From Cristatella mucedo (Eukaryota > Bryozoa > Phylactolaemata > Cristatellidae), in the NCBI GenBank assembly GCA_009760855.2, contig WPIO01000156.1, positions 439,501 through 503,500 of the forward strand: a stretch of DNA of 64,000 nucleotides, given 5' to 3'. Below, in pieces: positions 46,865 to 58,185 of this stretch. A model generated the notes under the pieces. That model did no database searches. It was given only the letters and a program-made list of their open reading frames with translations, and was not told the DNA's origin. Position 1 is the first letter of the stretch, and the number at the start of each line of letters is the position of its first letter. Made by a program: the position numbers and the translations under genes.

Positions 46865-47662
46865 GAAATATGTACAAAGTTACATAGCTAAAATTCGGGC
46901 TTGTTTAGACAAGGATACTACAACTAAGTTGGTCCGTGCATTTGTGACATCCCGTCTTGACTTGTGCAACTCACTGCTTGCTGGCCTGCCGGCGTGTGCA
47001 ATCAGGCGATTACAGCTGGTGCACAACTCCACAGCTAGGCTTGTCTGTCATGAGCAGTGCAGTTTCCACATCACAGCACTTCTCGCCGACCTGCACTGGC
47101 TACCAGTCAAGCAACGGATTGACTTCAAGGTTTTGTCGCTCACTTTTAGGTCACTTTATTCTTTTGCTCCAGCCTATCTCTCAGATGTACTCCTCCACCA
47201 GGCCAAGCATAGTACCACCTGCTTTTCGGATTCCAGCAGTTTACCAACACCTCGTACAAACCTCAGTTCCTTTGGAGACCGTGCATTTAGTTCGTAAGCT
47301 CCCGAAGCCTGAAACTCACTTCCGACTTGCGTCAGAACATCCCCTGACCTGACCACTTTTTAAAAGAACTTAAAAACCCGCCTGTTTAGGACAGCATTTA
47401 GTCCCTGCGATTTTTCCTTCATGTGCTTATGTGTGCTGAGACTGTGCATGCTGCCACTAACCACGCTTGCATGCTGAACCTGAACTTGTGCATGTCTGAA
47501 CCTGTGCATGTCACCCCTAAGCACGTTTTTTATGTGGTTTATCAAGCTTCATATTACTCACCATTCAATCACGTTTCACTTTGCAGCAAATGTAAAGCGC
47601 TGGAAAGATATTGAGTTCTCCGAGGGTACTTTATCAAGTGCATTTTTATTATCATTACTATT
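46865..47662 (+). mobile_element. LINE family A, RT C-terminus and 3' end
   Basis: An open frame of about 146 residues runs from [20 protein letters not shown], through [20 protein letters not shown] and [18 protein letters not shown], to FGDRAFSS. A stop sits in the WNSL segment, followed by the 3' untranslated block with hairpin and tail. Confidence 0.9.
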
Positions 47663-48554
47663 ATGGTCTGAGGTAACTAAAACTTTCGGAAAGCTCAATA
47701 AAACTCTGTAGCTGCGTGGTCGCTATCCAAGCTTGAGATTTGTCTCAATCATTCCGCCCAATTTAGGACAGTGCATTGTTTTGCTTAGCCTTAAGGCTTG
47801 CAATGAAGACAGTTTGTCGTCTGCACTCACATTCTCGCTCCTATTTTCATTTAGCTCGAAGCCGCTCTGATGTGAACGGAAAATACTATATACCGAAAAT
47901 TTCACGATGGACGGAGTGGAGATAACTGTACACTGCTTCATTGCTGACGTCTAATACAGGCACTGCCTCCAGCAACAGTAGCGAGAAAACTTTCCTATCC
48001 GTTTGTCACATAAGAAATATGAAATTGCACAGTGGTTATAAGGTGGAGCACACCGCGGCTGTTCGCAAAAAATAGATATATGTATCAGCCCTCAACGATC
48101 GCGAGTTTCATAAGCAAAGACGTTTACCAATACCACTGCGCTTGTCTTATCAACGCGTCTTGCCCGCAGGACGCGGTCGTCAAGCGATTAATCCGTGCAT
48201 TTAAACTTATAAGCTTGCTGCATTCACGCGGGGTTGGCTTCAGTTTTCACAGCCCGCAGAGCTAAGCGAATATTTTCCCAGAGTTTCGGCTTCCATTCAG
48301 GCTCGGCACGATAGTCCTTAGAGGTCCTTCCGGGTTTACTGGTGAGCTTAAGGGCGGACGACAAACAGATTGCTGCTTGCAAGTGAAACAACTTAGCGAC
48401 CAAAAGACCAGAGATGCACAAGCGCTAAGCTTAAAGACCGTTTGTGACAGAAGCTTTTGCCTCTGCATGCGGTCTGTGGAACTGTGAAACTCGTCTTCCG
48501 CGACTCTTACACAATCACAGCAACTCTCCTGCCACCGACTGTAGCACATTCTTT
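47663..48554. other. No recognisable feature
   Basis: Unassigned DNA between a LINE A tail and a LINE B end. Confidence 0.5.
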
Positions 48555-48755
48555 CCAGCCATTCTGAGCTGCTACTTCCATGCTACTTGACTCCGCTATG
48601 CTTTCCACTTTCTCTTTGTTTCGTGATATGAATTCTGCTGGCGTACGTAGGTAAAAGCCGCTTAGGCTGTGAGTGCGCTATACAAAAATCTCTTGCGTGG
48701 CACCATAATAATCTCTGCGGCTTTGTGGAGTTATAGACGGAGATACATTACGTAA
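48555..48755 (+). mobile_element. LINE family B, 3' end
   Basis: GAGCTGCTACTTCCATGCTA, GCCGCTTAGGCTGTGAGTGC and TGGAGTTATAGACGGAGATA are the last roughly 200 bases of family B; 5'-truncated. Confidence 0.85.
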
Positions 48756-49639
48756 GAAGCAGCTGCGAGCATTGACAGCCGACGTTGCAGCGCTGTCAAG
48801 GCCGTCGCCGCGTCTCGACGCGCGACGGAGCGAGAGCGGCGCATGGGAATCTGTGTCGTTGCTGAGCAGCTGTCGCTACGACAGCTGCTCTGAAATCTTC
48901 GGCGATCGCGCGGCCCTCTCAGAGTTGCAAGTGTCGGCTGCAGAAGAGACTCAACAACTAAATTCTAGGCACGCAGACGCAGCCTTAAGTAACGCCAGCT
49001 GCGCCCAGGTTGAAAACCAGTCCTCCGAGACGCGCTGCCAATGCAGACCATGCTGCGCTCGGCAGCGCTCAGAGCTCGGCAGCGCTGCGAGTCGTAGGTG
49101 CAGCAGCTACACGCGTATGCACCCCGACAGAAGAAGAGTACGACAGCGGGCGAGAGCGCCAATCGATCATGTCGCAATTCTCAGTCGTTCGAGCGAACTG
49201 GTCTACTACTTCCGGCCACGAAGAGGCCCCAAGCATGTTCTCCACCAGCCCCGCAGCGTGCAACTCACTTCGACGCCCAAGCCAAGCCGACTACCGATGG
49301 GAGTGCGGGCGTTCAGATACGCTTGCTCATCCGTAGAATGTGGGCTGTTATAATCTGACTTTCGTAGCGCTCACTGTTCAAGGGGCTGTGTAGGCGGGCA
49401 GCATGCGGTTCCAGGTTTGAAGTCGGACCGACGAGGTCAGGAGCTAAGGAGCTAATGTCGACCTAACTGGACCCTGCCGAAGAAGTGACTCAGCATCCGC
49501 TCTTCGATTACCGAGGGTGCCTGACGTACATCCTGTGAGGCCAGCCGCGAGTGTCGCTGCCGAGCTGCTGGCGTCGAGCAGGCGCAATGAGCCGTCATAC
49601 GGAGGACCACCGGGTGAATCCCCGTCTGAATCCTCAAAG
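48756..49639. other. GC-rich block with overlapping open frames
   Basis: A 193-codon frame (48772-49353) overlaps 108- and 86-codon frames on the same strand and others on the opposite one. The proteins are Ser/Arg/Cys-rich and match no family I know. The block lies exactly between two opposed family B LINE ends. It could be an unrecognised retroelement piece or only compositional. Confidence 0.4.
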
Positions 49640-50260
49640 CCGCAATGACTACGTGGGCATTACGCATGAGAGTTTTGTATGGCACACTCACAGCCCAAGC
49701 GGCTTTCGGTACGCATTCGCTAGCCAGCAGAATTCATCTCGCACAAAAAAGAGAAAGTGAGACGGCGAGACGCACAGCTGAGTCAGGAAGACTGGTGGAG
49801 GTAGCTAGTAGCGTGTTGAGAAGCAAGTCGCAGCTCAGGCTGTAAATAATGTTACGTTGTGGGCAGCGGCAGAGTAGCCGTCGCTACGTAAGAATGGTAG
49901 AAACGAGTTCCACAGGCTAGGACCTGCAGAGCTAAAGCTTCTGCTGCCAACGGTTTTGTAAGAGGAGGAGCGGAACAGCTAATTTATTGTCCACGCAGAA
50001 CCTGAGGGCACGAGGAGGCTGAAATGAATGTAGCAGGTCAGGAAGGGGCACGAAGGAGCCGAGCCGTAGCGGTGGGCCTTGTGGTCTAGCACAAGAAATT
50101 CTCTCCGCATCCGTTGACTAATCGGCAGCCGTCCAAGATCCTACAGCGAAGGAGATACATGGTCAAACCTCTGGGATTTAGAAATCAGCCATGCAGCCAA
50201 ATTAATCTCCAGCTGCAGTGGCATAGTCTGCTTGAAGTAGATGGCTGGCCAGACGCACGT
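49640..50260 (-). mobile_element. LINE family B, antisense 3' end
   Basis: AGAGTTTTGTATGGCACACTC, CGGCTTTCGGTACGCATTC, GGACCTGCAGAGCTAAAGC and antisense LMPVEQ-type sequence (TCCGTTGACTAATCGGCAG). Frameshifts are present. Confidence 0.85.
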
Positions 50261-50924
50261 TAAATAATTCGAAGGACAGCTTTAAGTTAAAACTACTTAG
50301 AATTCAGCGAGGAACGGGTTAATTTGCTACTCCACCGCATGGTTTAGTATACCAAGGGGCCATGGTGGCTATGAACCTATGCTCCTTTCTCTTTTTTCCC
50401 CTACAAAAGAAAAGCACCTAGGAACCGCCACGATGGCCGGAGTCCTGAGCCTAGACGCCGTTTGTTTGGAGGGAGCTACGAGCTGAGTACCCGCTCGTTT
50501 GGTGTTCCTAGCAACGTCTCTAACAGCTCAGCACGCTCCCGCATATGCCTCCATGTGAATCTCTCTAACTCAGTGGCCACCTGGCCTGTTATAACTCGAC
50601 CCGACTGACAGTGGGCCCCTTTTCAGCCTGGAAGCACGTGTTCGGCCGGTAAGTATCTGCCATGGCATAGCCGGGCTGCTGGCCGTGAGCTCTGTTGGTC
50701 AACTGTTGGATCGTGTGAGCTTTCCGGTATGCGACGTTAATCTGAAAGCGATGGCAAATGCACAGCAGGAACCTTCCGTTGTCTGTGGAGATGGCGGCGG
50801 CTCCGAGGCGGTAATTGAGGGCGAGAGAGAATGCAGCTGGAGGAAAAGAAGCCATTTGCGATGTAGCATCCCTAGTCGAGCCACAGAGCACCAGTAACTC
50901 TACTAAGTCGCCAGGAGCGCAGTA
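50261..50924. other. No recognisable gene
   Basis: Contains two similar motifs (GGCCATGGTGGCTATG near 50362 and CGCCACGATGGCCGG near 50426) around a pyrimidine tract. The 70-codon frame at 50685-50897 has no recognisable domain. Confidence 0.4.
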
Positions 50925-51110
50925 GTGCAACGTGAACAACCCAGCGAGAGCTTCGTCTTTTCAGTGGAGGAGTCAAGTATACGATTCCGGATTTCAAGCC
51001 GTTGATGGAGTAGGCAGCGCTGTTTTGGAGCAGCCCTGAGACTCCAAAGCATTGAAAGTAACGATCAAAGTTTTTCTATTCAATGGCAAAGTAGGATATG
51101 CCTAAATACA
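50925..51110 (+). repeat. Dispersed repeat, copy 1
   Basis: CAGCGAGAGCTTCGTCTT, CGATTCCGGATTTCA, GATGGAGTAGGC and ACTCCAAAGCATTGA correspond in order to 53520-53900. The last part resembles a family A RT segment, so this may be a divergent LINE piece. Confidence 0.55.
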
Positions 51111-51154
51111 CCGTGCTTTGCTAAATATCTTTGGCGGCATATGCCTCTTTTTCT

Positions 51155-51372
51155 TGCCGGTATGTTCATGCTGCCACTAACAACATTTGCATGCTGACCC
51201 AGTGCATGTAACCCCTAACCATGTTATTCATTTTGTTTGTTTTTCAAGCATGATTTTACTTACTATTCTATTGCGTATCACTTTGCAGCAAATGTAAAGC
51301 GCCTAGAAAGAGATTAAGTTCTCTGAGGGCGCTTTATCAAGTGCAATATTATTTTTATTATTATTATTTACA
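51155..51372 (+). mobile_element. LINE family A, 3' untranslated end
   Basis: CATGCTGCCACTAACAACAT, the full terminal hairpin (AAAGCGCCTAGAAAGAGATT and GGGCGCTTTATC) and an ATT tail; 5'-truncated. Confidence 0.88.
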
Positions 51373-51479
51373 ATGCACACTCAGGGCTTTCATCTCTTGG
51401 CTATTTCCCTCCATTTGCACCGCTTATTCGATCCCTAGTGCCAAAGCTCGTCCAATTATCTCAAATCTCTTCGTGTGCG

Positions 51480-51760
51480 AATTGATTGCAGTACTGATGG
51501 CAGCAAATGTCCGTAAATGTAATCCGAGTAGAATCGAAATCATAGATGATGACAAACCACATTAGATGTAGAAACAGATTAACGAAACGACCAAACTCGT
51601 CTCGAAATGGATATCTCACGTGGAATCTGCAAAACGTTTGGGTGTCAGCCTTCGAAGTCACCTCTCATTTTTGGACCACATCAGCACCAAAGTCACGTCG
51701 CCCTACTTTCGGGTATTTACAGGTTATTTACAGGTGTTTGCAGTGCAGGCTTTCTAAGCC
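51480..51760 (+). mobile_element. LINE family A, degenerate RT fragment
   Basis: GATGGCAGCAAATGTCCGTA to GGGTGTCAGCCTTCGAAG, then CCCTACTTTCGGGTATTTAC, follows MAANFLK, NLGVIF and SAYFQL of the main copy with many indels. Confidence 0.55.
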
Positions 51761-51929
51761 ACTGACAGTATATCCTCAGTTGAGTCTACCGTTGTGATTT
51801 GCCGTCACATCATCTGTACGTCACTGCATATTGATTTATGACCTAAGGCGATCTCGTGCCTAATTTACGTTAAAACCGGTTCAATCTGCTAAAGCAAATC
51901 AGAATATGATTAGTCGTTTTGCCAAATTC

Positions 51930-52460
51930 AGGTTCTTGATGACAACAATACTCTCGAAACTGAAAGACGATAAAACTGCACTGCAGCTGGCAGGAGATCC
52001 TAAGGGCTTGGCTGAATGAGAAGCCTTCCAACTTCACACAGGCGATGTTGTTATGTAATCGTAACCGTGGGTGGATAATCTAGATGTCTTCTACCAGTAC
52101 TTCCCATATGTTCAAGCTTTGTTTTGAAAACAGCTCGTACCAGTAGCCATGACGCCCGTTCCTTATCTAACACGAAGAAATGGATTTTGAGATTGTCATT
52201 AAAAGTACATATAGATCCTTAGTTCTGTCTCGGCTAGATAGTTAAAATTTCCTTTCAGCTGGCCAACCGAAGAATGCCCCGTTGCCACTGCTGACGGCAA
52301 TGAATACGGCTGCAAGGCTAAATAGGAGATCAATGAGATTGGAGCGTCTGTCTCCTTTTCTAAAAGAGCGTGCCCGGCTGCCTGTTGGCGAGCTGAGGCA
52401 GAGCAAAGTATTTACGTGCAACCGACAAGTCCCGACGTGGCGGGCTGATGGCGTAAATCC
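51930..52460 (+). mobile_element. LINE family B fragment ending at telomere-like repeats
   Basis: TGAAAGACGATAAAACTGCAC (LKDDKT), AGTTCTGTCTCGGCTAGAT (VLSRLD), AATACGGCTGCAAGGCTAAA and GGCGAGCTGAGGCAGAGCAA follow family B. The copy stops inside the HKARHGL-equivalent region, exactly where CCCTAAA-type repeats begin. Confidence 0.75.
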
Positions 52461-52735
52461 TAATCTATAAACCCTAAACACCGAGACCTAAACACTAACC
52501 TTTAGACCCTAAACCATAAGCCCTAAACCCTAAAATCTAAACCCTAAACAGTAAAAACCCTAAAACCCCCAAAACCCCTAAAAACATTAAGCCCTAATCG
52601 CTCAATCCTAAACCCTAAAAACCGTTAACCCTAAAGCCTTAAAACGCAAACCTTAAATTCTAAATCCTAAAACCCTAAACGCTAAACGCTAAACCCTGAA
52701 AACCCTAAAACCTAATACGCAAACCCTAATCCATA
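52455..52735. repeat. Degenerate CCCTAAA (TTTAGGG-type) telomere-like array
   Basis: At least a dozen CCCTAAA units mixed with CCTAAA, CCCTAATC and CCCCTAAAA variants over about 280 bases, all in one orientation. It starts at the break in a family B LINE and ends before the G-rich TACCTGGGGATTG sequence. Confidence 0.85.
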
Positions 52736-52844
52736 TACCTGGGGATTGTCCTACCCCTGGGGAATGTCTGAGGGGAAGTTCTCTGGGGGGGATGTTCGGG
52801 AGGGGAAAACGTGTAAGGAACGAGAATGTACGTACCCCAATAAT

Positions 52845-52945
52845 TTGATTGCGTTTTTTGGAAGCAAATGTAAAGCGCCTAATAAGAGATTGAATTCTCC
52901 AAGGGTGCTTTATCGTGTGTATTCTTGTTAGTAATAATACAAATA
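52845..52945 (+). mobile_element. LINE family A terminal hairpin and tail
   Basis: GTAAAGCGCCTAATAAGAGA and GGGTGCTTTATCGTGTG, followed by TAGTAATAATA. It is a short 5'-truncated piece about 110 bases after the telomere-like array. Confidence 0.72.
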
Positions 52946-53514
52946 TTTCTGTGAAGCCCTTTATTGGTAATCATTTTATGCACTTGTTAACGCTCGCCTT
53001 AATGCGATTTTCGGGTGCTTGTGCATGCTCGTGTGTCAGCACGCTCTCGGGTGGCAAGTAGGAAAGCTTTATTGTTGCGTCTCTTGCAGCATTAAAGCAC
53101 ATTGAGAAAAATAGGTTACCTAGCGACGCCATGGGAGCATAGCAGCAAGATGAAACCAAGGTTATTAATATTAGTTCACTTTCGGAAGCTTTAGCGTAAG
53201 CTGCAATTTGCACAGAGTCCCGATTGCAAGGACAGTAGTCTCTTTCTTACAGTGCTAACTGAAAATTGAAAGTTGAGAAGGGAGCATAGTAAAAGTAATT
53301 TTAATACTCTACCTACGTGCTTGCATTTAATAGTAATAAGAATAGTAAGAAGAAGGAGAATACATTTGATGAAGCACCCTCATGGAACTCGGCGCACAGA
53401 AGAACTAGGAGGAGAACCACCCACCTGGTGATGCTGCACCCCGAGAGTCGAGCCAGAAAGTACGACTCGTACGTCGCTATATATATATATCACCAGGAGG
53501 GCAGGCGAGAAAAC
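52946..53514. other. No recognisable feature
   Basis: Unassigned sequence with only short frames. Confidence 0.5.
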
Positions 53515-53839
53515 TAGAACAGCCCAACAAGAGCGTCGTCTTCGGAGATCGGTTAGCGATTGAATGCGATTCCGGATTTCATTTAATTGACGGAGTAAGC
53601 TGTGCTCTATTTAGACAAGAAGCAAGCCTTGGCTTGTTGGACGCTTTGTAGGCCCAAGTTGAGGCATACCAACAATGAGCAGACAGCTGGCTCACGGTGC
53701 TGGTGATCGAGCCTCGGCTATGCACCGTATTCACAGAAAGCCGAAACCGGTCGCATTGCTTAGATTACTTAGTTAGCACTGAATAAGGTTACTTGAGGTG
53801 CATGACTTTTCGTAAGGCACCGCAACGGGTAGGGTTCTG
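53515..53839 (+). repeat. Dispersed repeat, copy 2
   Basis: CAACAAGAGCGTCGTCTTC, GCGATTCCGGATTTCA and GACGGAGTAAGC match copy 1. About 200 bases here (53640-53840) have no counterpart in copy 1 before the family A-like part resumes. Confidence 0.5.
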
Positions 53840-54410
53840 TTGCAGCCGGAGACTTCAGAGCATTGATGGAAACGGACAAAGATCATTCTAGGATACAGCA
53901 AAGTACGATGCGCTGCAAGAGCCTTAGCTTGTTAAGGTATTTTTCACGGGTTTTACTCTTCCTCTTGCCGAATGATTGCAAGACACAATTTAGACTTTCA
54001 CTTCTATACAGGTGTCACTCTGCCGTACCTCTTATTTAATACCACAGCTCACCAGTGTGTCGCATTCTCTAAACTTTCTTGCTGCAGATATGGATGAAGT
54101 TCGAGTGCTTATATGGCATAACTGTCCGCTAATTGAATAAGGTTATAACCAACGTAGTATTTATTTGAAAACTGTGCGTGACTCAGTAAGTGAAGAATAT
54201 CTTCAATTGAAGTTTGTATGAAATCTGTGTGGGTGCGTCCGAATTCGCCTAGCATTAGAGAACTGCTCCAGCTCCTCAGTCAAGACTAACTACTTTAATC
54301 TGAACACAATTGCTAAAACTTAGGCTTTATTTGACATCAATGCATTATAAATCGGTCTCTGCATTTGTAACATACCGACGCGCTTTTATTATCTTATTGC
54401 TTATTGGTTT
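53840..54410 (+). mobile_element. LINE family A, degenerate RT region
   Basis: Homologous to the main copy from AGAGCATTGATGGAAACGGA, through CTTTCACTTCTATACAGGTG (FHFYADD box, now decayed) and CTCTAAACTTTCTTGCTGCAG, to GACATCAATGCATTATAAATC. Confidence 0.7.
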
Positions 54411-54494
54411 ATGTGCCTATGCAAATTGGCGCTTATTTGTCATTCATAGTCGTATCTTCAGCGAAATGGCTTTTTTATAATATAATATATAATA

Positions 54495-54628
54495 TAATTC
54501 CATTATATAGCGCCCCAAGAGAACTTACTCTCTATTCAGGCGCTTCACATATGCCTCGGGGCTCGAGCCCACGACCTCAGTCAGACCTTGGTCGGGGCGG
54601 GTACCTTAACCGCTAGACCAAGCCTTTA
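54495..54628 (-). mobile_element. SINE-2, best copy
   Basis: On the minus strand: A box TGGTCTAGCGGTTAAGG, B box GGCTCGAGCCC, then AAGCGCCTGAATAGAGAG and TTCTCTTGGGGCGCTATA, that is, both stems of the family A 3' hairpin, ending in an AT-rich tail. It is not a functional tRNA gene: there is no acceptor stem and the tail is LINE-like. Confidence 0.88.
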
Positions 54629-54969
54629 ATTGAGCTAATATCTCAAATGGCTTTTTAAAATGAAGCTACCATGACTCGTTAACTTTTGTTCGCGGAAAGG
54701 TACTTACTTTAATAATGTTTAAGATGGTGTATACGAGCACAGCTGCATAAGTGATTTGCCAGCATGAACAGAATGAGTTTTCTTTAGTGCTACACACCAA
54801 GTAGTTTTCGTTTTTCATTGCTCATTAAGGACAATTGGTTGCAAGACGATATAAAGCTATTCCTTCGGGATTATAAAATCACCTATTTTTATCCATTAAT
54901 CCTGATTGCCCACTTCTACGTAATTATTGTTAAATTAAAAACGCAGTATCAAAAAGTGCTGAAGTTGGC

Positions 54970-55640
54970 GATCTAACTTCTCTTTACCGTTCCCAGTTTA
55001 GCTCCTTCTCTAGTAACCTTTGTCGTGATCTAGCTGATCGAGTCCCTGGCTGTTTCGTTAAAAAGTTTGAACACGAAGAGATTCGATTCAAAGGGTAGCC
55101 GGCTCCTGTCTGGATGTCGGTCCCTCTATTACGTGAAGCACATTGTTGTCTATAATGAAGAATACCACTTATAAAATTTTGTTGAAATTCCATAGCGATC
55201 GAATAAGACTGGGGTACTCTAGACCATAATTCCACTCTCCCTCTAACACGATCCACAGACCTGCTGCTATTATGTAGGATATTAAATGTCTCATCGGTCT
55301 GATTTCATGTCCGAGCAATCATTTCATAGAATCAGCGTTGCTTCGAACGTATATAGAACTTTAGGAATGTTGACGCAGGGAGAGTCTCTCAGCTTGTTTT
55401 TTGATCTTTTGGATGTGGTTGAAAGTGAAAATTCCAAAAGCCCTTCTCCGCCCATCTAGCCTAAGCATGACAGGCACAGCACTGCAGTGGTTCGGGTCCT
55501 ATCTCCAGAGCATATAAGCTAACCGATTAAGATTATCCTAGGAACCGCTGAAATTCGCTGTAGCTAAGGGTTCAGTCGTATATGCCCTTTTGTTTCACTG
55601 TATACTCTTCCTCTCACTGTCAGGATCACCATATAAAATT
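54970..55640 (+). mobile_element. LINE family A, degenerate linker and RT region
   Basis: CCGTTCCCAGTTTAGCTCCT and TGATCTAGCTGATCGAGTCC match the NRSQISA and DLADRF linker. TGCAGTGGTTCGGGTCCTAT and GGTTCAGTCGTATATGCCC match the RT WF-SYL and GSVLGP segments. It ends at the 35-bp minisatellite. Confidence 0.65.
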
Positions 55641-55694
55641 GATGCGTGTTTACTCCCGTGCAGAAGCAACTTGGTGGTACATCCGCTTCTATCA

Positions 55695-55869
55695 TTTCCA
55701 TCCTCCAAGCATATGCTGAATTATCTCAATTTCAATCCTCCAAGCATATGCTGAATTATCTCAATTTCAATCCTCCAAGCATATGCTGAATTATCTCAAT
55801 TTCAATCCTCCAAGCATATGCTGAATTATCTCAATTTCAATCCTCCAAGCACATGCTGAATTATCTCAA
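55695..55869. repeat. 35-bp minisatellite, 5 copies
   Basis: Five tandem units of 35 bases (each contains CCTCCAAGCATATGCTGAAT), with one or two substitutions in the first and last units only. It contains the palindrome AGCATATGCT. Confidence 0.95.
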
Positions 55870-57487
55870 TTTCCATGCAGCAAGTTACATTTGTGGCTCA
55901 TTAATAGTATTCCTAGTTTATGGGCTGAAGGCGTTTACTGCATTGCTATTCCACAGAGGCGAGTTTAAGGCAATACCGAGTTCATGGTGCTGTAGCCGGT
56001 TCGTGGGCCGTTTAGATTTATGGTGATATTAGTATCGCTGAGTTTATGAAAGTGCATTGAAACAGTAGCACAGCTACATCCATTATAATTTTAGAGCAGA
56101 CACTATTTTTGTATTAGTCTTTCGTGAATTTTAATGTCTACAGACCATTTAAATGATAATCTATGGCTTGGCGACCTGAAAGTCAAAGACGAGCAATATT
56201 CAGTCGGCTTTGTACCAGGCTTTGAGCCTGACGGAATACAAGCCAGAGGCTTTGTGCTGGTTTGGCAGTTCATTCAGCGATGCTGTGCGAGCCATACGAG
56301 ATCTTTTGTATGTCAAGGCAGGCAAAAACCGGATTTTTGCTATCAGGGCTGTTTAAAAGACTTATTTAAGGTAGTTATATAGACTAGTAATCTTAAGATA
56401 TGAACACTCATCGTTAGCACAGAGTTACTCTACGGAGTTTCTACCTCAATTTATTCGCCTTGCACCTGCAAGTCACTGGTAGTTTCTCAAAAGCTCAGGG
56501 CTTTGCCATTATATGTCATGCATCAGAACAAGACCCACAGAAAAGCCCGTGCTTGATCCCTAGTATATTTGCTCTTCTTGTTGCGGATGTGACCCCACAC
56601 GTTGTTTCGAACTAATCCTCTTTTCCAGTTGGCTAGACGTTTAACCTGCCTCACATAAATGCATTTATGATGATTGAGTATGTTTGTACGTTTGCAATTT
56701 TTATTACCAAGCTGATTATCAAATTTCTCTTGACTATGAACACGATTTGGACGCATTGGAGAGTTGCTATGCACTTACGAAGAAAGTAACCTAAGCGGGT
56801 AATGAACCGTTCGCCAAAATATTTTCCGTCTGCAGTGAGTGCATGGAAATTAGTTAATTACGTTCTACGGGCTCTCTCGGCTTTTCGTACGTAATCGTAA
56901 GGTTAGACTTTGACGTTCTGCAATAGACTCACAATAGCATTGTGGGTATGAAAGTTTCTGCTCGACCGCTCCGGGCTCCAGGCTCCAGATGCATTGGCTT
57001 TTAGCCGCGTGGCTCACAATGTGCTAGCACTAGAGGAACCGCCGATTGATTTACTCATTTATATACGAAATCTCATGCACCAAGCAAAAATGTTGAAGCA
57101 AAGCGATACCACTGGGCGATCTGAAGGTACATCAGAGCGACAAGAGATGAAAGCTAAATAAAAATTCTCTCTCAGCTTTTGAGAACACTGAAGTGGTTCC
57201 ACATGCGGCTTGCGCTATGTTATGCAATCGAATACAACATAACTTCCGCATAACATATAATCACGTCCGAAAATTGCACATCTGGCCTAAATTGTGACTC
57301 AACGCTAACGAAATTAAATTAAAACCACAAAAGACCAAAATCCTACTTATTACAAATTTATATAGCATTTGGGCCAGTAGAAAACCTGAACTTGACCTTT
57401 ATCGATGCAAAAAATATAATTAAAAATAACAGGCGTGTAAGGTGACTTGGTTGGCACACACACTGCTCAATTACTATCACACTAATA
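55870..57487. other. No recognisable feature
   Basis: Unassigned, AT-leaning. The 82-codon frame at 56134-56382 and the 83-codon minus-strand frame at 56774-56523 lack motifs. Confidence 0.5.
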
Positions 57488-58185
57488 GTAATACATTTCT
57501 ATAACACCATCAGAGAGCTACTTTTTATTTAAAATATCGTCACGTCAAGTGATATTGTGACGTGCATCGGTAGCTAGTTCCAAGCTTTGGGACCATAAGA
57601 ACTAAAGGCACGGTCTTCAATGGTTTTTAGGTTTGCATGGTTTGTACGGCGAAACAATTCTTTCGAGAACAGCAGGTTGTAGTGTTCTTCGCCTGGTGGG
57701 AAGTAGTTCCGATAGCTAGGCTGGAGCTAAAAAATGAATTGACCTAAAAGTAAGTAACAGACCCTTCAAGTCGATACACTCCTTGATTGGGAACAAGTGC
57801 AGGCTGGTAAGAAATTGAGTGATGTGGCAACCGAAACGCTCAATACAGATGAGCTTAGTTTCGGAGTTATGCACCAACTGAAATTGCCTGGTTGCACAGG
57901 CCGGTTGATCAGTAAGCAGCGAGTTAAAGAAGTCAAGGCAGGATATCACAAATTCATGGACCTATTTACATGTGGTATCCCTGTCTAAACCAGCACACAT
58001 TTTAGCAATCTTATGTAGCTAAAAACAGGCAGTGTTAGCTGTGGATCTGATGTGGTTGTCTAATAAAACGTGGCTTTGGAACAGGATTTCTAGATTGAGT
58101 GTAGATTCAACAGGAGATTTGCTAGTGGAGCCTATTTTGAGCGCCAGGTTTTCAAATTTCTGACTCACACTTGGTTAACGGATAA
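57488..58185 (-). mobile_element. LINE family A, degenerate antisense copy
   Basis: Antisense AYLSD, KQRIDF, RLVC, CAIRRLQ and RLDFCNSL equivalents appear in order (77 residues stay open around LDFFNSLLTDQPACATRQFQ), reaching the KIGS region near 58140. Confidence 0.75.

Noticed and set aside
54540-54628. Possible tRNA gene (A and B boxes present)
   Set aside because: The head is joined to a LINE-like 3' hairpin and AT tail and recurs at 12.4, 16.2 and 18.6 kb with decay, so it is a SINE. The same applies to SINE-1 at 4.6, 14.5 and 61.0 kb.
55695-55869. CRISPR-like array
   Set aside because: Units are contiguous with no spacers, so it is a minisatellite; the surroundings are eukaryotic.
56134-56382. 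An 82-codon frame as a small gene
   Set aside because: No recognisable family or supporting context.
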